Made by a program: the position numbers and the translations under genes. Shown piece by piece: positions 47,904 through 58,165 of a DNA stretch of 64,000 nt. The notes beneath the pieces were generated by a model. It saw nothing but the letters and a program-made list of their open reading frames with translations. It was not told the origin of the DNA and searched no databases. Positions within the stretch are counted from its first letter, which is position 1, and every line of letters starts with the position of its first letter. The stretch is from Druceiella hillmani (lineage: Eukaryota > Arthropoda > Insecta > Lepidoptera > Hepialidae): the NCBI GenBank assembly GCA_039881145.1, contig JAYKKI010000062.1, positions 1,991,501-2,055,500 of the forward strand, written 5' to 3'.

Positions 47904-49850
47904 TTATTCGTACGTCAAGGAGATCTTAAATGGTGCGTTACCATATATGTTACTATTGCGCGATTACATTACGGTCATTGAAATTTTAATATACAGAGAT
48001 CTCTTTTGCGTCTGTGAGTGGAGTTAATATTCATCCATCAATATTGAAAGAAACTGGAATATATAAGAGACTGCTGACCATTTGTCATCAAACATGCCCC
48101 TCAATTACTTTAGTCACTTGAAGCGTTTTAAATTGTATATCCTTAAAAATCTGGTAGTCATAGAACATAAATGGGACATTGTGACCCTTATCTGACTCAA
48201 CGCGATGTTTTACAATTAAAGTAACTACATAGCTAGCCTACTTCTAGAGATGTCAACAGAAAGTAATGTACACGTAAATGAATAATGAAAGTAAGCCAAG
48301 TGCTAAAACACCGATTGGAAAATTGTATCAAAGCAAGTTTTATTCTTATTTCAAGAGATAATAAATTTAAATGACAGATTTAGTGAAATAAAATGATAGG
48401 TTATGTACCTAGATATTTTAAAATATGTATCTTCATTGAACATGTTATAGAAATGTTTAAATGACTAATAACTATATCTAATTTTTTTGAAATATTTTCC
48501 AGCAGATTGATGTATATATATACATATAATATAATTGAATCGTATAAAGATTGTCATGATAATACTAGAACGATTATAAATAATTATCGTTACAAATATT
48601 GGTAGTGTCCGATGTGACTGTCAACTGACTGATAAGTTGATGACATTTCATTTTATTCTTTTTCCTAAAGTTTTCCCGACAAGTCACTTCTTTCATACCT
48701 TCTTTATTCCAAAACAGTGTTCATCCATTTGTTGTGTCTTCTTTTACATTTATTTTGTTGGATATTCGAAAACATCGTTAATCCTTTTTTTCTTACAATA
48801 ATGATTAGATAATAAGTATTAGATCACAAATATTATACTACATATTTGTCTCCAATTTTATAGGTGAGGCATCTTCTAATTTCTAAAATGTATTAAATAT
48901 TCAATTTAAAACACGGATAAAAACTCTGTTTTTTATTTTGTATTTTATTTCGCAAGATTTTTCTATTCCATGCTATTTTAATGTACTCCTTTACGTTTTT
49001 CACATGAAAACCTTAAAATTAATTTATAATAATTATATATACTTAAAAGTATCTTATATTATCCCAATATTATAGCTTTTAAATTATTCCTGCCGCAAAT
49101 ATATTAAATGTTTTAAAGGGACTAAAAATGTTTTACGATCTTTAGAAATGATTTCAGTATGTAATTGGTAAAATCTTAAAAATTCTTGACATATATTCAT
49201 AAACCAATTATTATCTATTAGAAACTTAATTTTCGTGATCGAGGCTAAATTTGGTATTTATATTAAGAACAAATCCTGTTTGCAGTACGAGGGTATGCTA
49301 TTATGGAGAACTTTATGAATAATACCCTTTATAAATGAAAACAAAATATTAAGCGGGCAGGTATTTATTAATTTTACAGCAATGCTATATTCCAACGAAT
49401 TATGTTATGACCTATGCGCAAATAAAGCGCGAGTTGGAAAGAAATGGTGATTTTTATTTATCAATATAACATTCATTGTATAAATGATATATAAGTGTAA
49501 TAAATAAAACTCATTTCTTTCAGCTCGATAATAAAGACATTTATTTTCATAATATACCTTTTCTTATTTTTTTTTTACTATGTGAAGTGACCTTTCGACA
49601 CTGTATAGCAATACTTTTAATGAATAGATCATAAGTTACAAGTTACGTTTGTATTTATTTGAGAGAGCGAAATATAGTTATGTTAATATATATTTCCACG
49701 AGCGAAAAGCATTCTGCTCGTAAGCGTGACATTTATCGCTCACTTATTGTGGCGTTGAGTAAAACAATATTATTATACCTGTTAATGGTGTCATATATTG
49801 GAAACCGAATTTGTTGGAAAACATGTACCCCTGTAAAAACAGGGCGGTGA
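47903..49850. other. AT-rich spacer, nothing recognised
   Basis: No gene is recognised. The 63-codon frame at 49659-49850 runs into the CpG-rich stretch and has a hydrophobic middle but no motif. Confidence 0.4.
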
Positions 49851-49918
49851 TATCAAACCGCGATCTTCGATCGTCGGTCGTTCGAGGGTGGTCGTATCGA
49901 ATCGAGACTAACGAACAT
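49851..49918. other. CpG-rich patch
   Basis: This 68-bp stretch holds about ten CpG dinucleotides (ACCGCGATCTTCGATCGTCG and following, then GTCGTATCGAATCGAG) in a region where CpG is otherwise rare. It also has ATCTTCGATCGTCG, which is partly self-complementary. No ORF, tRNA fold or transposon end is evident. It may be a regulatory stretch or a transposon scrap. Confidence 0.4.
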
Positions 49919-50230
49919 TTTTCATTTTATCGCTTGATACCAATTTAATGGGATAAAAATGATTAAATCCGAGCAGTCACAGATATATGTTTACTCTTGT
50001 CTAATAAATTATTGTAATCATACCAAGAAAACGAACATTAACTTTTACATACGTACTGATAACTTAATTGTTAACATATGCATCACGTTAAGATGTATAA
50101 AATTAATTTGCTCAAATATCTGCTATGTGTCAACTTTATTTTTAAAGTCGTTTTTAACTATATGTATCTGGGTTTTCCTTCTGCGACTCTAGCCTACGTA
50201 TACAATAAAAATATTTATGTTTTATTAGTA
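49919..50230. other. AT-rich spacer, nothing recognised
   Basis: Two overlapping short frames (49959-50192 and 50078-50308) are hydrophobic with no motif. Confidence 0.4.
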
Positions 50231-50420
50231 ACTAGCTGTGCCTGCGATTTCGTTCACGTAGAATTTGGAATAAGAAAAATTATTAGGAATGTTTTCGTTT
50301 TTATTTAATTTTTTCTCTCAGAACTCTATGAACATAAAGTTTACTAGAAACACTAATAGTTGGCGTTGGCCGCTAAATTAGTTTCGCCGATTCTGATGTT
50401 AGCGTACATAATAAACATAT
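50231..50420 (-). mobile_element. Retroposon-like tail, minus orientation
   Basis: ACTAGCTGTGCCTGCGATTT followed by CGTTCACGTAGAATTT, read on the minus strand, gives ...CACGTGAACGAAATCGCAGG-like sequence and then CACAGCTAGT. This is the usual 3' end of widespread insect non-autonomous repeats with an 'ACGAAGTCGCGGGCAACAGCTAGT'-type terminus, generally linked to RTE-like or SINE-like retroposons. The body to the right is too decayed to bound; 50420 is a guess. Confidence 0.55.
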
Positions 50421-51539
50421 ATAAAGATCAACGTATTTTTACGAACTACTTAATAAAGGTTAATGGAATGGTTAAGAACTGATTGAAATAAAACCAAGCC
50501 TCAACTTTAGTTCAAGCTAATCTTATTACAGTCGTTGCTGAGTTTAGCGTGAACAACAGAGGTGCACACAGATAAACCCACAAACAAAATAACACAAACA
50601 GAATAATTCTAAAAGTCTTTGTTCTAGAATTAGCAGCGTGTCTTTAGTTGGTAGTACTTAGTTTTACTTGAAAATATTCAATGTACAGATTCAATTATAT
50701 TACAGTTTTACTCGCTTGAGACGTATACTTTCTTTATTTTGCAAGACGTTGTTTATTCTCAGAAGTAGACTTGTCAAGTCGGCCTAATTTAGTCGCCCGG
50801 CTGGAATGTATGTTATAAAGTTTTGGTTTTTTATATGTGATACCGGTATTGTGTAACAACATCACACTTTCAGATGCTACGAAAAGATAATCATTTAGAG
50901 ATAAATAATACCTCTTTTTCTAGTTATCTTCGTGAAAAATTCATGGCGTTCAGTGGTGCCATCACACATTGCATATTAAAACTACATAATGCGTTGCAAA
51001 ACTAAATGATGTACAATGACGGTTAAGATGTTATCTTAAATATTGAACTTCCCTCATATAATTATTAATACAACTTTTTGTACAAATTTAAAAAATATAT
51101 TTCAGTTTACAGTTTCACATTAAAGAGAACTTCCGATGTGTTTCTACTTTTTGTTTTTTTTGGTATTCAATAATTTCACTACTTTGCCTTAAATATAAAA
51201 GCCATATAGAGTCACAGATTTTTTTGTAGAGCTACTAATTCATAATATCTTTCAAATACATTATCAATTAGTACATCAAACCCTTTGGTCAACGCATGCT
51301 GATAAACAGCCAATGAGCTCACTTTTTATAGACTTTGCTTACTCGTTTAATTATTTTGAATTAAAAATTCTGAATACAATAAAACATAGCCCATGCTATT
51401 TGGGAATAGTGTAGCTTTTTATAGCTGAAATAATTTTCAAAATCCGACCAATAGTTCCAAATTTTACACTCTCCAAACCTACATACATGTTTACAAACAA
51501 CTTAACCTCTTTATGATATTAGCTGTGTGTAGTAGTAGT

Positions 51540-51545
<6 letters not shown>
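50421..51545. other. AT-rich spacer, nothing recognised
   Basis: No ORF of note, RNA gene or repeat is recognised. Confidence 0.4.

Positions 51546-51600
<55 letters not shown>
51546..51600. repeat. (TA)n microsatellite
   Basis: Pure TA repeat. Confidence 0.97.
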
Positions 51601-51603
<3 letters not shown>

Positions 51604-52080
51604 GTTGTGATACTGAAATACGACGTTTGGAATACAAAAATATAATATAATTAATAAAAGTGTTCTATGAGAACAGAATGTCAATATACAAATTAATGGC
51701 TAAGGGTACTCTAAAAGGTACTTCGTGTCACTTTTGAAAATGCGTTGTTAATGATTTTCAATTCTTTCTACCGGACTAGACGCAGCAATCAACAATTAAA
51801 TATATAGTGCGATGTATTCACTGCATTTATAGTTTTATCGGTTGTAATTGCAGGTGATGTGTTAATAGTTGGCATGCAACCAAGCTATACGTTAATAAAA
51901 TAATTAAAGTGTGATCCAGGAAAATGTCTAATAACTGACTTTATTCTCAAATATGCGTTATTTTGAACATCTTGTTTCTAGAATTAAAATAATTCGCAGA
52001 AGCCTATAATTCTATACATATAAATTACAAAAATGTTCTTAAACTTATCATAAATATCGTGAATATGGTTTCCACTGACA

Positions 52081-52126
52081 GTACATATATGTATATGTAC
52101 ACACATACACACTCACACACACACAT

Positions 52127-52160
<34 letters not shown>
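52081..52160. repeat. Compound TA/CA microsatellite
   Basis: Starts TACATATATGTATATGTACA, then CA-rich units, then pure TA. About 23 bp of its left part are identical to the start of the microsatellite at 58024, so the two probably derive from one seed sequence or a mobile element that carries it. Confidence 0.93.
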
Positions 52161-52163
<3 letters not shown>

Positions 52164-52212
52164 TTCATTAGGACTCTCTCCATATATATATGGAGAGAGT
52201 CCTAATGAATAA
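52161..52212. repeat. Perfect 52-bp palindrome
   Basis: TTATTCATTAGGACTCTCTC with CATATA forms the left 26-bp arm, and the right arm is its exact complement with no spacer. It abuts the TA tract directly. No mismatch in 26 bp means it is recent or under constraint. Confidence 0.95.
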
Positions 52213-52759
52213 ATTAAAAAACAATTTAGTTCAGTTAAGGCACAAGATGAAATGAAGTCACTGTATCAATTAGGAAGTATAAGATTTAGAACTTAGGTTG
52301 GAAATATTTTACGAGAAAGTGTTCCTAGTGTCAGGATTTACTTCATTTAATGCAGGAGTAATTTACATAAACTATTTTTATGTTTGGAAGTACCAAAAGG
52401 GGGCAAGTTATCAGTATTCATGATCCAAGTAATCCGAAATCATGATCGAAGAATTTCGTTTTAGTGTGAGTGGGCCCTGTCGTTTGTTCATGATATTTAA
52501 AAGACGTTATGTATCTACTTGAAACCTGAACAACGCTTAGAAATATGACCTGTATATTTTGGGGCTTTTAAAACTCGAACTTTATAAACTTAAAATCGGT
52601 TTGTTAATTTATTTGTTAATAGAGCTAAATAATATGAATACTGTGTATTATTCAATATATTTGGTGTTAATTTTGTAGAAATTCATTATTCACAATGAAA
52701 TGAAACTACGTCATGTAGTATTATTTCTACTTTCTTTAATTTCTTTACCACGACCTAGA
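52213..52759. other. AT-rich spacer, nothing recognised
   Basis: No gene is recognised. Confidence 0.4.
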
Positions 52760-52845
52760 TTTCGTTGTATTACAACTTCTTCAGGTGGAATATTAGCAAA
52801 GATCTTTGCTAATATCCCACCTGAAGATGTTGTAATACAATGAAA
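52760..52845. repeat. 86-bp near-perfect palindrome
   Basis: Two 43-bp arms (52760-52802 and 52803-52845) meet without spacer at AAAGA|TCTTT and differ at three positions. A minus-strand 73-codon frame (52711-52932) passes through the palindrome and reads similar peptides from both arms, so I do not call it as a gene. Confidence 0.93.
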
Positions 52846-52854
52846 CAAAGTGCA

Positions 52855-52908
52855 AAATTGTGTCACGTTATATCCCCGATTTATAAGGGATACAACGTGA
52901 TACAATTT
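52855..52908. repeat. 22-bp inverted repeat next to the 86-bp palindrome
   Basis: The arms 52855-52876 and 52887-52908 pair with two mismatches around a 10-bp loop (GTCACGTTATATCCC side). It is followed by a 16-bp direct repeat, ACAATTTGACATAACC then ACAATTGACATAACC. Confidence 0.85.
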
Positions 52909-53750
52909 GACATAACCACACACAATTGACATAACCTACTAATTAACAAAACTTTCAGAACCAGCAGGGTCATCGCAAAAAACCATGCAAAATTCAAAAA
53001 GACTCATTTTGACTACGAAGGAACAAATTTTAATGTCCTTTAAACTTTTGATTGTAATTAATTTAGGCAATGGCTACAAATTAAAAAAGTAATCGTTTTT
53101 AATAATTTTTTTGGACTAGTGTCTAAAATATATTTATGAAGTACATTATGATTACAAATTGTATTTCATTTTCTTTTATTGTTTCATTCTTGTCAACCTT
53201 TAAAGTGCTTGCATGTTTTTTTTCCTTTTTTACTGTAGATTAAACGGCTTGGCGGATGATGAATAATGGATTGGGCAGACGCAAGCCACCATTTCGTGAA
53301 ACTTTAAAAAAAGCAAGCGAGTATCTTATTATTGTCAAAAAATATATTCTAGCATTAAAAAGTTAATATACGGCTAATAAAATTATCACGAACTTTTTTG
53401 TAACTTTAATAGCTATATAATAGGATGAAAAAAAACCTATGTAATTTCGTTCCTCTGTTTGTCCATTTTATGTCCGTCGGTTAGGCTATGTATCACAACA
53501 TAATAGATCTTTCACTTTATGGACAAAATACGGCAACTCAGAATCAGATTTACTAGCCGTAAAACCACTGCTATATGAGTATTTACTGTTAAGAGTATTT
53601 ACGCATAGCGATGCTGCTTGTTAGTTTGCAACGGCTCTTAAAGCCATGCGCCATATTTTAAACGTTTACGTTATATTGTAACTAAAATGAAAATATGTTT
53701 TTATATGTTTTGATTAGCAGTTTCGTTTCTTTTGTAATATTAACCGTTAA
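52909..53750. other. AT-rich spacer
   Basis: No gene is seen. TAATTAATTTAGGCAATGG at about 53056 matches TAATCAATTTAGGCAATGG at about 40246 with one mismatch; flanking similarity is weak. The last four bases (TTAA, 53747-53750) are the left target site of the piggyBac-like element. Confidence 0.4.
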
Positions 53751-55194
53751 TTACTCGATTCAACAAAGTTACAGTTATGCTCGCGTGGGGTATATGTAAC
53801 CCCAATTTAAAGATAGAATAAAAATACATTTTTAATAACTTTGTATTATATTTATTATAAAAAATAGACAGTATCAACATGGCACTAAAAGTAATAATTT
53901 CCATAATGAAAATGTTTGTTTAACTAGTAAAGAGATCAATCGATATATGTAGGAACTTTTTAATCCGCACATTCATCACATATCATGATGGAGTGATCAT
54001 GACAGATGTACTGCTACCATTTAGAGCACACAAATTTAACTGTATTTTTTGACTGTGGATGGACAGCCTCTGGACGTGGAGCCAGCATCTAGAAATCAGC
54101 ACTTTGCCTTGAGACATTTTTGTATGCCCAGGGGTGGTTGTGGTATTAAAGATCGACTTATTGGTGTGATTTTGTCAAATCAACAGCAAGGTTTTTGAGA
54201 AACTCCCTTCTCGATATTTCGTGGTCAATTTTGTGATACCAGCAACGTTGAGAAGGTAATAAAATATAAGCATTGGCCATCTTTTTGTGCCCCTTCCGAC
54301 ATTATTGTTGCCGTGTGTCTTTTTGTGCGCCTGCACACATTTGGTCCTTAGTATCTACCCCACCTTTTTGTGGTTCTTCCGGAACCAGATATTTTAGAAT
54401 TTTACAATCACACTCGCCTTGAAACTTTTCTTGAATATATTTTATGTAATTGTAGGTGTGGTGTAATACTAAGTTTATAATATCCTCTGAAAACATACAA
54501 AAAAATGAATCTGATATTGTTCTAAATGTTCTGGCTGTTTCCTTAGGCCAGGATGTTTCCCTCATAATATTGTGACTACGAACTCGAACGCTGATGCGGC
54601 GGCTCTTGTAAGATTGATTATATTCGCTGACATGACTAGACAGCGGCTCAATATTATCACTATTCTATTCTGAGTCAATTTCATTAGCACTTTCTTGGGA
54701 TTCTGAGTTGTGGTCACTTTGAATTACTTCAGCCTCAACTTCGTATTCGTCGAAACTGTATATGATACTTTCCTTATCTTCTTCTTATAAATGTTGAGCA
54801 ATTTAGATCTAATAATTTTGAGCTTCTGAATTTGAGGATTCTAATAAACTTTGAGCAATTTGATCAGATAGCCGTTGATGTCAGCTTATTGTCTTTTAAA
54901 CCTAAAAAACATATAATTGAGGATAAGCAAAAAACACAACGTTTCGAACCATTATCACACTTTACAAAAAACATAAATTGGTAACACTCGCTTGTCAAAA
55001 AAATTCACACTAATACCCGTGTGGGGCAACATATAATCCAGACGTAATCTCCTCACAAAACTCCGCGATACAGAGTAACGCTCGCGACTGAACCGAGGCG
55101 TGGAGGGATATTTAAGCAGATACTGGGAAAACCGTTACGTTAAATTTTAAAATGACTCGACTCGAGTGGGGTAAAATAATCCTCACACGAGTAA
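53751..55194 (-). mobile_element. piggyBac-like element, 1.44 kb, internally deleted
   Basis: The element is flanked on both sides by TTAA (53747-53750 and 55195-55198), the target site that piggyBac transposases duplicate. Its ends are inverted: TTACTCGATT at the left and ACACGAGTAA at the right, with seven perfect outer bases. Near the termini a GTGGGGTA motif occurs in subterminal positions (about 53783 and 55167, with GTGTGGGG at about 55019), as expected for transposase-binding repeats. It encloses a minus-strand transposase relic lacking the catalytic core, so it could only move with help from another copy. Confidence 0.85.
53965..54895 (-). pseudogene. piggyBac-like transposase, catalytic core deleted
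   Basis: Minus strand. The N-terminal part is acidic (LSDQIAQSLLESSNSEAQ, ESIIYSFDEYEVEAEV, ESANEIDSE, with stops between). It continues MRETSWPKETARTFRTISD and DIINLVLHHTYNYIKYIQEKF in an open frame at 54302-54565. That frame runs straight into VPEEPQKGGVDTKDQMCAGA, a late motif of the family, so the middle part with the three catalytic aspartates is absent. After a frameshift come GTKRWPMLIFYYLLNVAG (about 54240-54298), REGSFSKTLLLI, and finally a CSKW...YICHDHSIMICDECA zinc-binding end at about 53970-54040. The order and spacing of the remaining parts are those of piggyBac transposases. An active one excises and inserts at TTAA; this cannot. Confidence 0.9.
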
Positions 55195-55198
55195 TTAA

Positions 55199-56428
55199 AA
55201 GTTAAAAATATATCAATACTATAATAAAAACTGTTGGTATTATTCTATTTTTCATTAGGATTTTATACATTGCCCAGGTCAGCTAACCAGAATGGCTGTG
55301 TGTGGACATTTTGTCTTCTAGAATGGTTTCATCCAAGTGGCAATAACTAAAGACTACTAATCAATATCTACTCTTCTACTGCATTTTGACATGTATTTTG
55401 AATAATTTCAATGGTTTCTGCCTATAAATTAAAAATACCCCATTAAAATTTAAATATTAAGTAATATTTTTACATAAACAAGAATTTAAATGCAAGAAAG
55501 TGTCTTCTCTAATGTTTTCTAAAACCGCTGATGCATTTGTTTGTTTCTTTCTATCCAAAACGCATTTAGTCTAGAAGTAAACCACTTTGGATATATTTAA
55601 TATAAATAATTGGATTGAGTATAAACGATAAATATGGTAACTGAGTCGCCCCGTCGTAAACTGACATATTCTAGGATAAAACTATGTCCTTCTAATAAAT
55701 CGTGACTAACTATCTCGTATCTCCATAAATCGACATTGTAAAGGCTATAAATACATTTGTTGCTTTAATTCAAGTAAACTAGTTAAAGCAATCTCTCGAC
55801 TATCTTAAAATAATTCGGCATTAAATATTGAATGCTGGAAATTATCATTATTCTTTGGAAATTATCTTTAAATAATAAAACCTGTAATAAAACGTTTGTA
55901 TATGTCGTACATCCAAATACTTTTACACATTTCTTGTTCATACGTGCAATTTAAAGTGTAACGATTCTTTGATTTTAAGAGCAGGTAAATTAAGCAAAGA
56001 GGCTAACGATTTATTTTGTTTTTTCTAGAGTAATATTAAGTTAATTGTAAGATTAATATCACCTGTTACATTTAATGATGACCTACTACAAAAACCATAA
56101 AAGCGACCATTTTTAAGAAAATACACTGTACTTAAACGCCGAATTGTCATATCTTCTCGTTAATTGGTGGATTGAAAATAAAGAGTTTAGTCATAGCCTA
56201 TACCTTAGGGCCAATAACTTTAATCCACCACACAATAGAATCAACCAGTAAAAATTAGTCGAAATCCTTTTATCTGTCCTTGCCCGATGCATAAACAAAT
56301 AAATAAGCTCACAGACATACATTTCAAAAACCATATTTTTGTTTTCTATTACTTTTGTTTTTACCTAAAACCTTTTTTTTCACAAATATATTTAATTTGT
56401 AGACAGTCTAAATCTATAGTTTTATAAT
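55199..56428. other. AT-rich spacer, nothing recognised
   Basis: No gene is recognised. The frame at 56361-56561 overlaps a tandem repeat and is not called. Confidence 0.4.
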
Positions 56429-56499
56429 CCCAACAAATACAACTCAAAAGTAAGTTTGTTTTTTCCAACCAATATAACTCAAAAGTAAGTTTGTTTTTC
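56429..56499 (+). repeat. 35-bp tandem duplication, two copies
   Basis: Two adjacent units, CCAAC(A/C)AATA(C/T)AACTCAAAA and then GTAAGTTTGTTTTT, lie at 56430-56464 and 56465-56499. Confidence 0.75.
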
Positions 56500-57503
56500 C
56501 GCCACGTCACAATAGCGCAACAAATTGACGTGATTTTTTCACACAGAAATAAGAAAAGCATCGAAAATTAACAATGAATAATACTTATTACAGACAAATT
56601 CTTATTTAAAACTGAAAAAGTATGCAAAATTTATAAAGAAATAATATCGCAACGGAGCAAAAGGTTGAGGCGATTTTTTTAACCCTTGCGTATAATGTAA
56701 AGGAGAAACAAATCACTCAGTTTTATCTTTAATTTAGAGTCTTAATTATAATATGATAATTGCAAAAATATGTTTTTTGTATTTCTTTTACGTCACAATT
56801 GAGTAATATGTGAACTTGATTTTTTGCACAGAGGTAGTTGGCAATATAGGCGATACGATATGGTATAGGTTATTTTTCATGCCAAAAAATCTCATTCCAA
56901 CTAATATTATAATACTAACCAATATAATAAATGCGAAAGTTTCGTCTGTTTGTGCTTGTTTCACGTTGGGCTGGGGTCCTTGACCGAAGTGTTTTTTTAA
57001 ACAGATATAGTACTCTTTGTCCCACGAAATCTCATCCTAACCAATATCATAATTCTGTCTAATATTTGAGATGGAAAAGTTTATTTATATATTTCTTCTT
57101 TTACCCAAAAATTTACGTGATTTTTTGCGTAAAGGTAGTTGGCGGGTCGGGAAATGATATACCTTTTACTTGGAAATATCTCATTCCTACGCGAAAATTC
57201 TTTTATGGAACAAAAAAGTACACAGTGAGAATAATAACACAACGCCGCAACGGAGTCACGGATAAAAGTAAGTATTTGCAGCGCTACATGCAGAATATTA
57301 AGAACAATATACTAACTCACTTTAATCTCTAATTTAGAGTAAAACATTTTTGTTTTAATTATCCTTTTTATTATAAAGTCACGAAAATGAAGGCTTCGAT
57401 GGCATTTAATTTATTTTAATCATTTTAAACAGCATGTTTACATTTCTCCAATAAGTTTTTAACTATAACCAAGTGAGCGAAGCCGCTATTAAAAGTTAGT
57501 ATT
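56500..57503 (+). repeat. Cluster of decayed retroposon-like repeats
   Basis: At least three overlapping, decayed copies of a family with the start ACCAATATAATAAATGCGAA followed by AGTTTCGTCTGTTTG (56919, with a weaker start at about 57040), an internal ACGTGATTTTTTGC...AGGTAGTTGGC (about 56530, 56815 and 57115) and ends CGCAACGGAG(T)CA...AAAGTAAG (about 56652 and 57244) and GAGCGAAGCCGCTATTAAAA then GTTAGT (57475-57500). Starts like AATATTATAAATGCGAAAGT and ends like GAGCGAAGCCGCGGGCAAAA with GCTAGT are typical of common insect non-autonomous repeats. The 88-codon frame at 57066-57332 is inside this repeat and is not a gene. Confidence 0.65.
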
Positions 57504-57782
57504 TACAGATAGAATGGTTAGTGTTATTTTGGAATACGAGTATTATCTTAATTTTATAAGAAAACAGAACTCGTCGTGGTGTTTCATTCATGTAAATATA
57601 TTCGAAATTCAAATTAATAACGTAACAAACAAATTAACGAAATATTTGGAGTACCTCTTAAGAGTATACTAAATAAATTTACTAAACGGAATAAGTAAAA
57701 TTCAATAAATATTGAAATAAATGGAATGAAATAGAAGCGAATAATAACAACACCGAGATATTATTATTTGAATTATAATATA

Positions 57783-57887
57783 GGCAGATACTGGGAACCG
57801 TAGTGATTCTAATTCCGTAGTCATTCTAAATGCCGTCATTCTAAATGCGTCATTCTAATATTATTTTCGAGTATAATATTAGAATGA
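57783..57887. repeat. ATTCTAA iterations ending in a hairpin
   Basis: The unit G(A/T)CATTCTAA is repeated at about 57805, 57820, 57835 and 57850. The last copy forms a perfect 14-bp inverted repeat, TCATTCTAATATTA (57850-57863), with 57874-57887. The left flank GCAGATACTGGGAA then CCGTA matches GCAGATACTGGGAAAACCGT inside the piggyBac-like element at about 55117, so this may be a scrap of a related element. Confidence 0.6.
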
Positions 57888-58023
57888 TTACGGTAGAGAA
57901 ACTAATAATTTTGCCAATTTTGCGTTTTTTCTAAGAACGCTAAATTTTGGGTTACCTAATTTGACAGGAGGTTTAAAATATTAATAATTAGGTAATAACC
58001 AATCTACTTAACGAAATATTCAT
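57888..58023. other. Short AT-rich spacer
   Basis: Nothing recognised. Confidence 0.4.
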
Positions 58024-58062
58024 GTATATGTACACACATACACACACACCTATATATATATA

Positions 58063-58112
<50 letters not shown>

Positions 58113-58124
58113 TAAATAAATAAA

Positions 58125-58162
<38 letters not shown>
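58024..58162. repeat. Compound TA/CA microsatellite
   Basis: Starts TGTATATGTACACACATACA like the tract at 52089, then runs about 120 bp of TA repeat with ATAAATAAATAAATA and TACATATA interruptions. It is the longest TA tract in the window. Confidence 0.95.

Positions 58163-58165
<3 letters not shown>

Noticed and set aside
52711..52932. 73-codon minus-strand frame with VIQRNLGRGKEIKE
   Set aside because: It runs through the 86-bp palindrome, so similar peptides come from both arms; frame openness is a by-product of the symmetry.
40230..53080. Shared 19-mer TAAT(C/T)AATTTAGGCAATGG at 40246 and 53056 as a dispersed repeat
   Set aside because: The flanks align poorly by eye, so one short match is not enough to call a family.
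57066..57332. 88-codon frame
   Set aside because: It lies entirely within the decayed retroposon-like repeat cluster.
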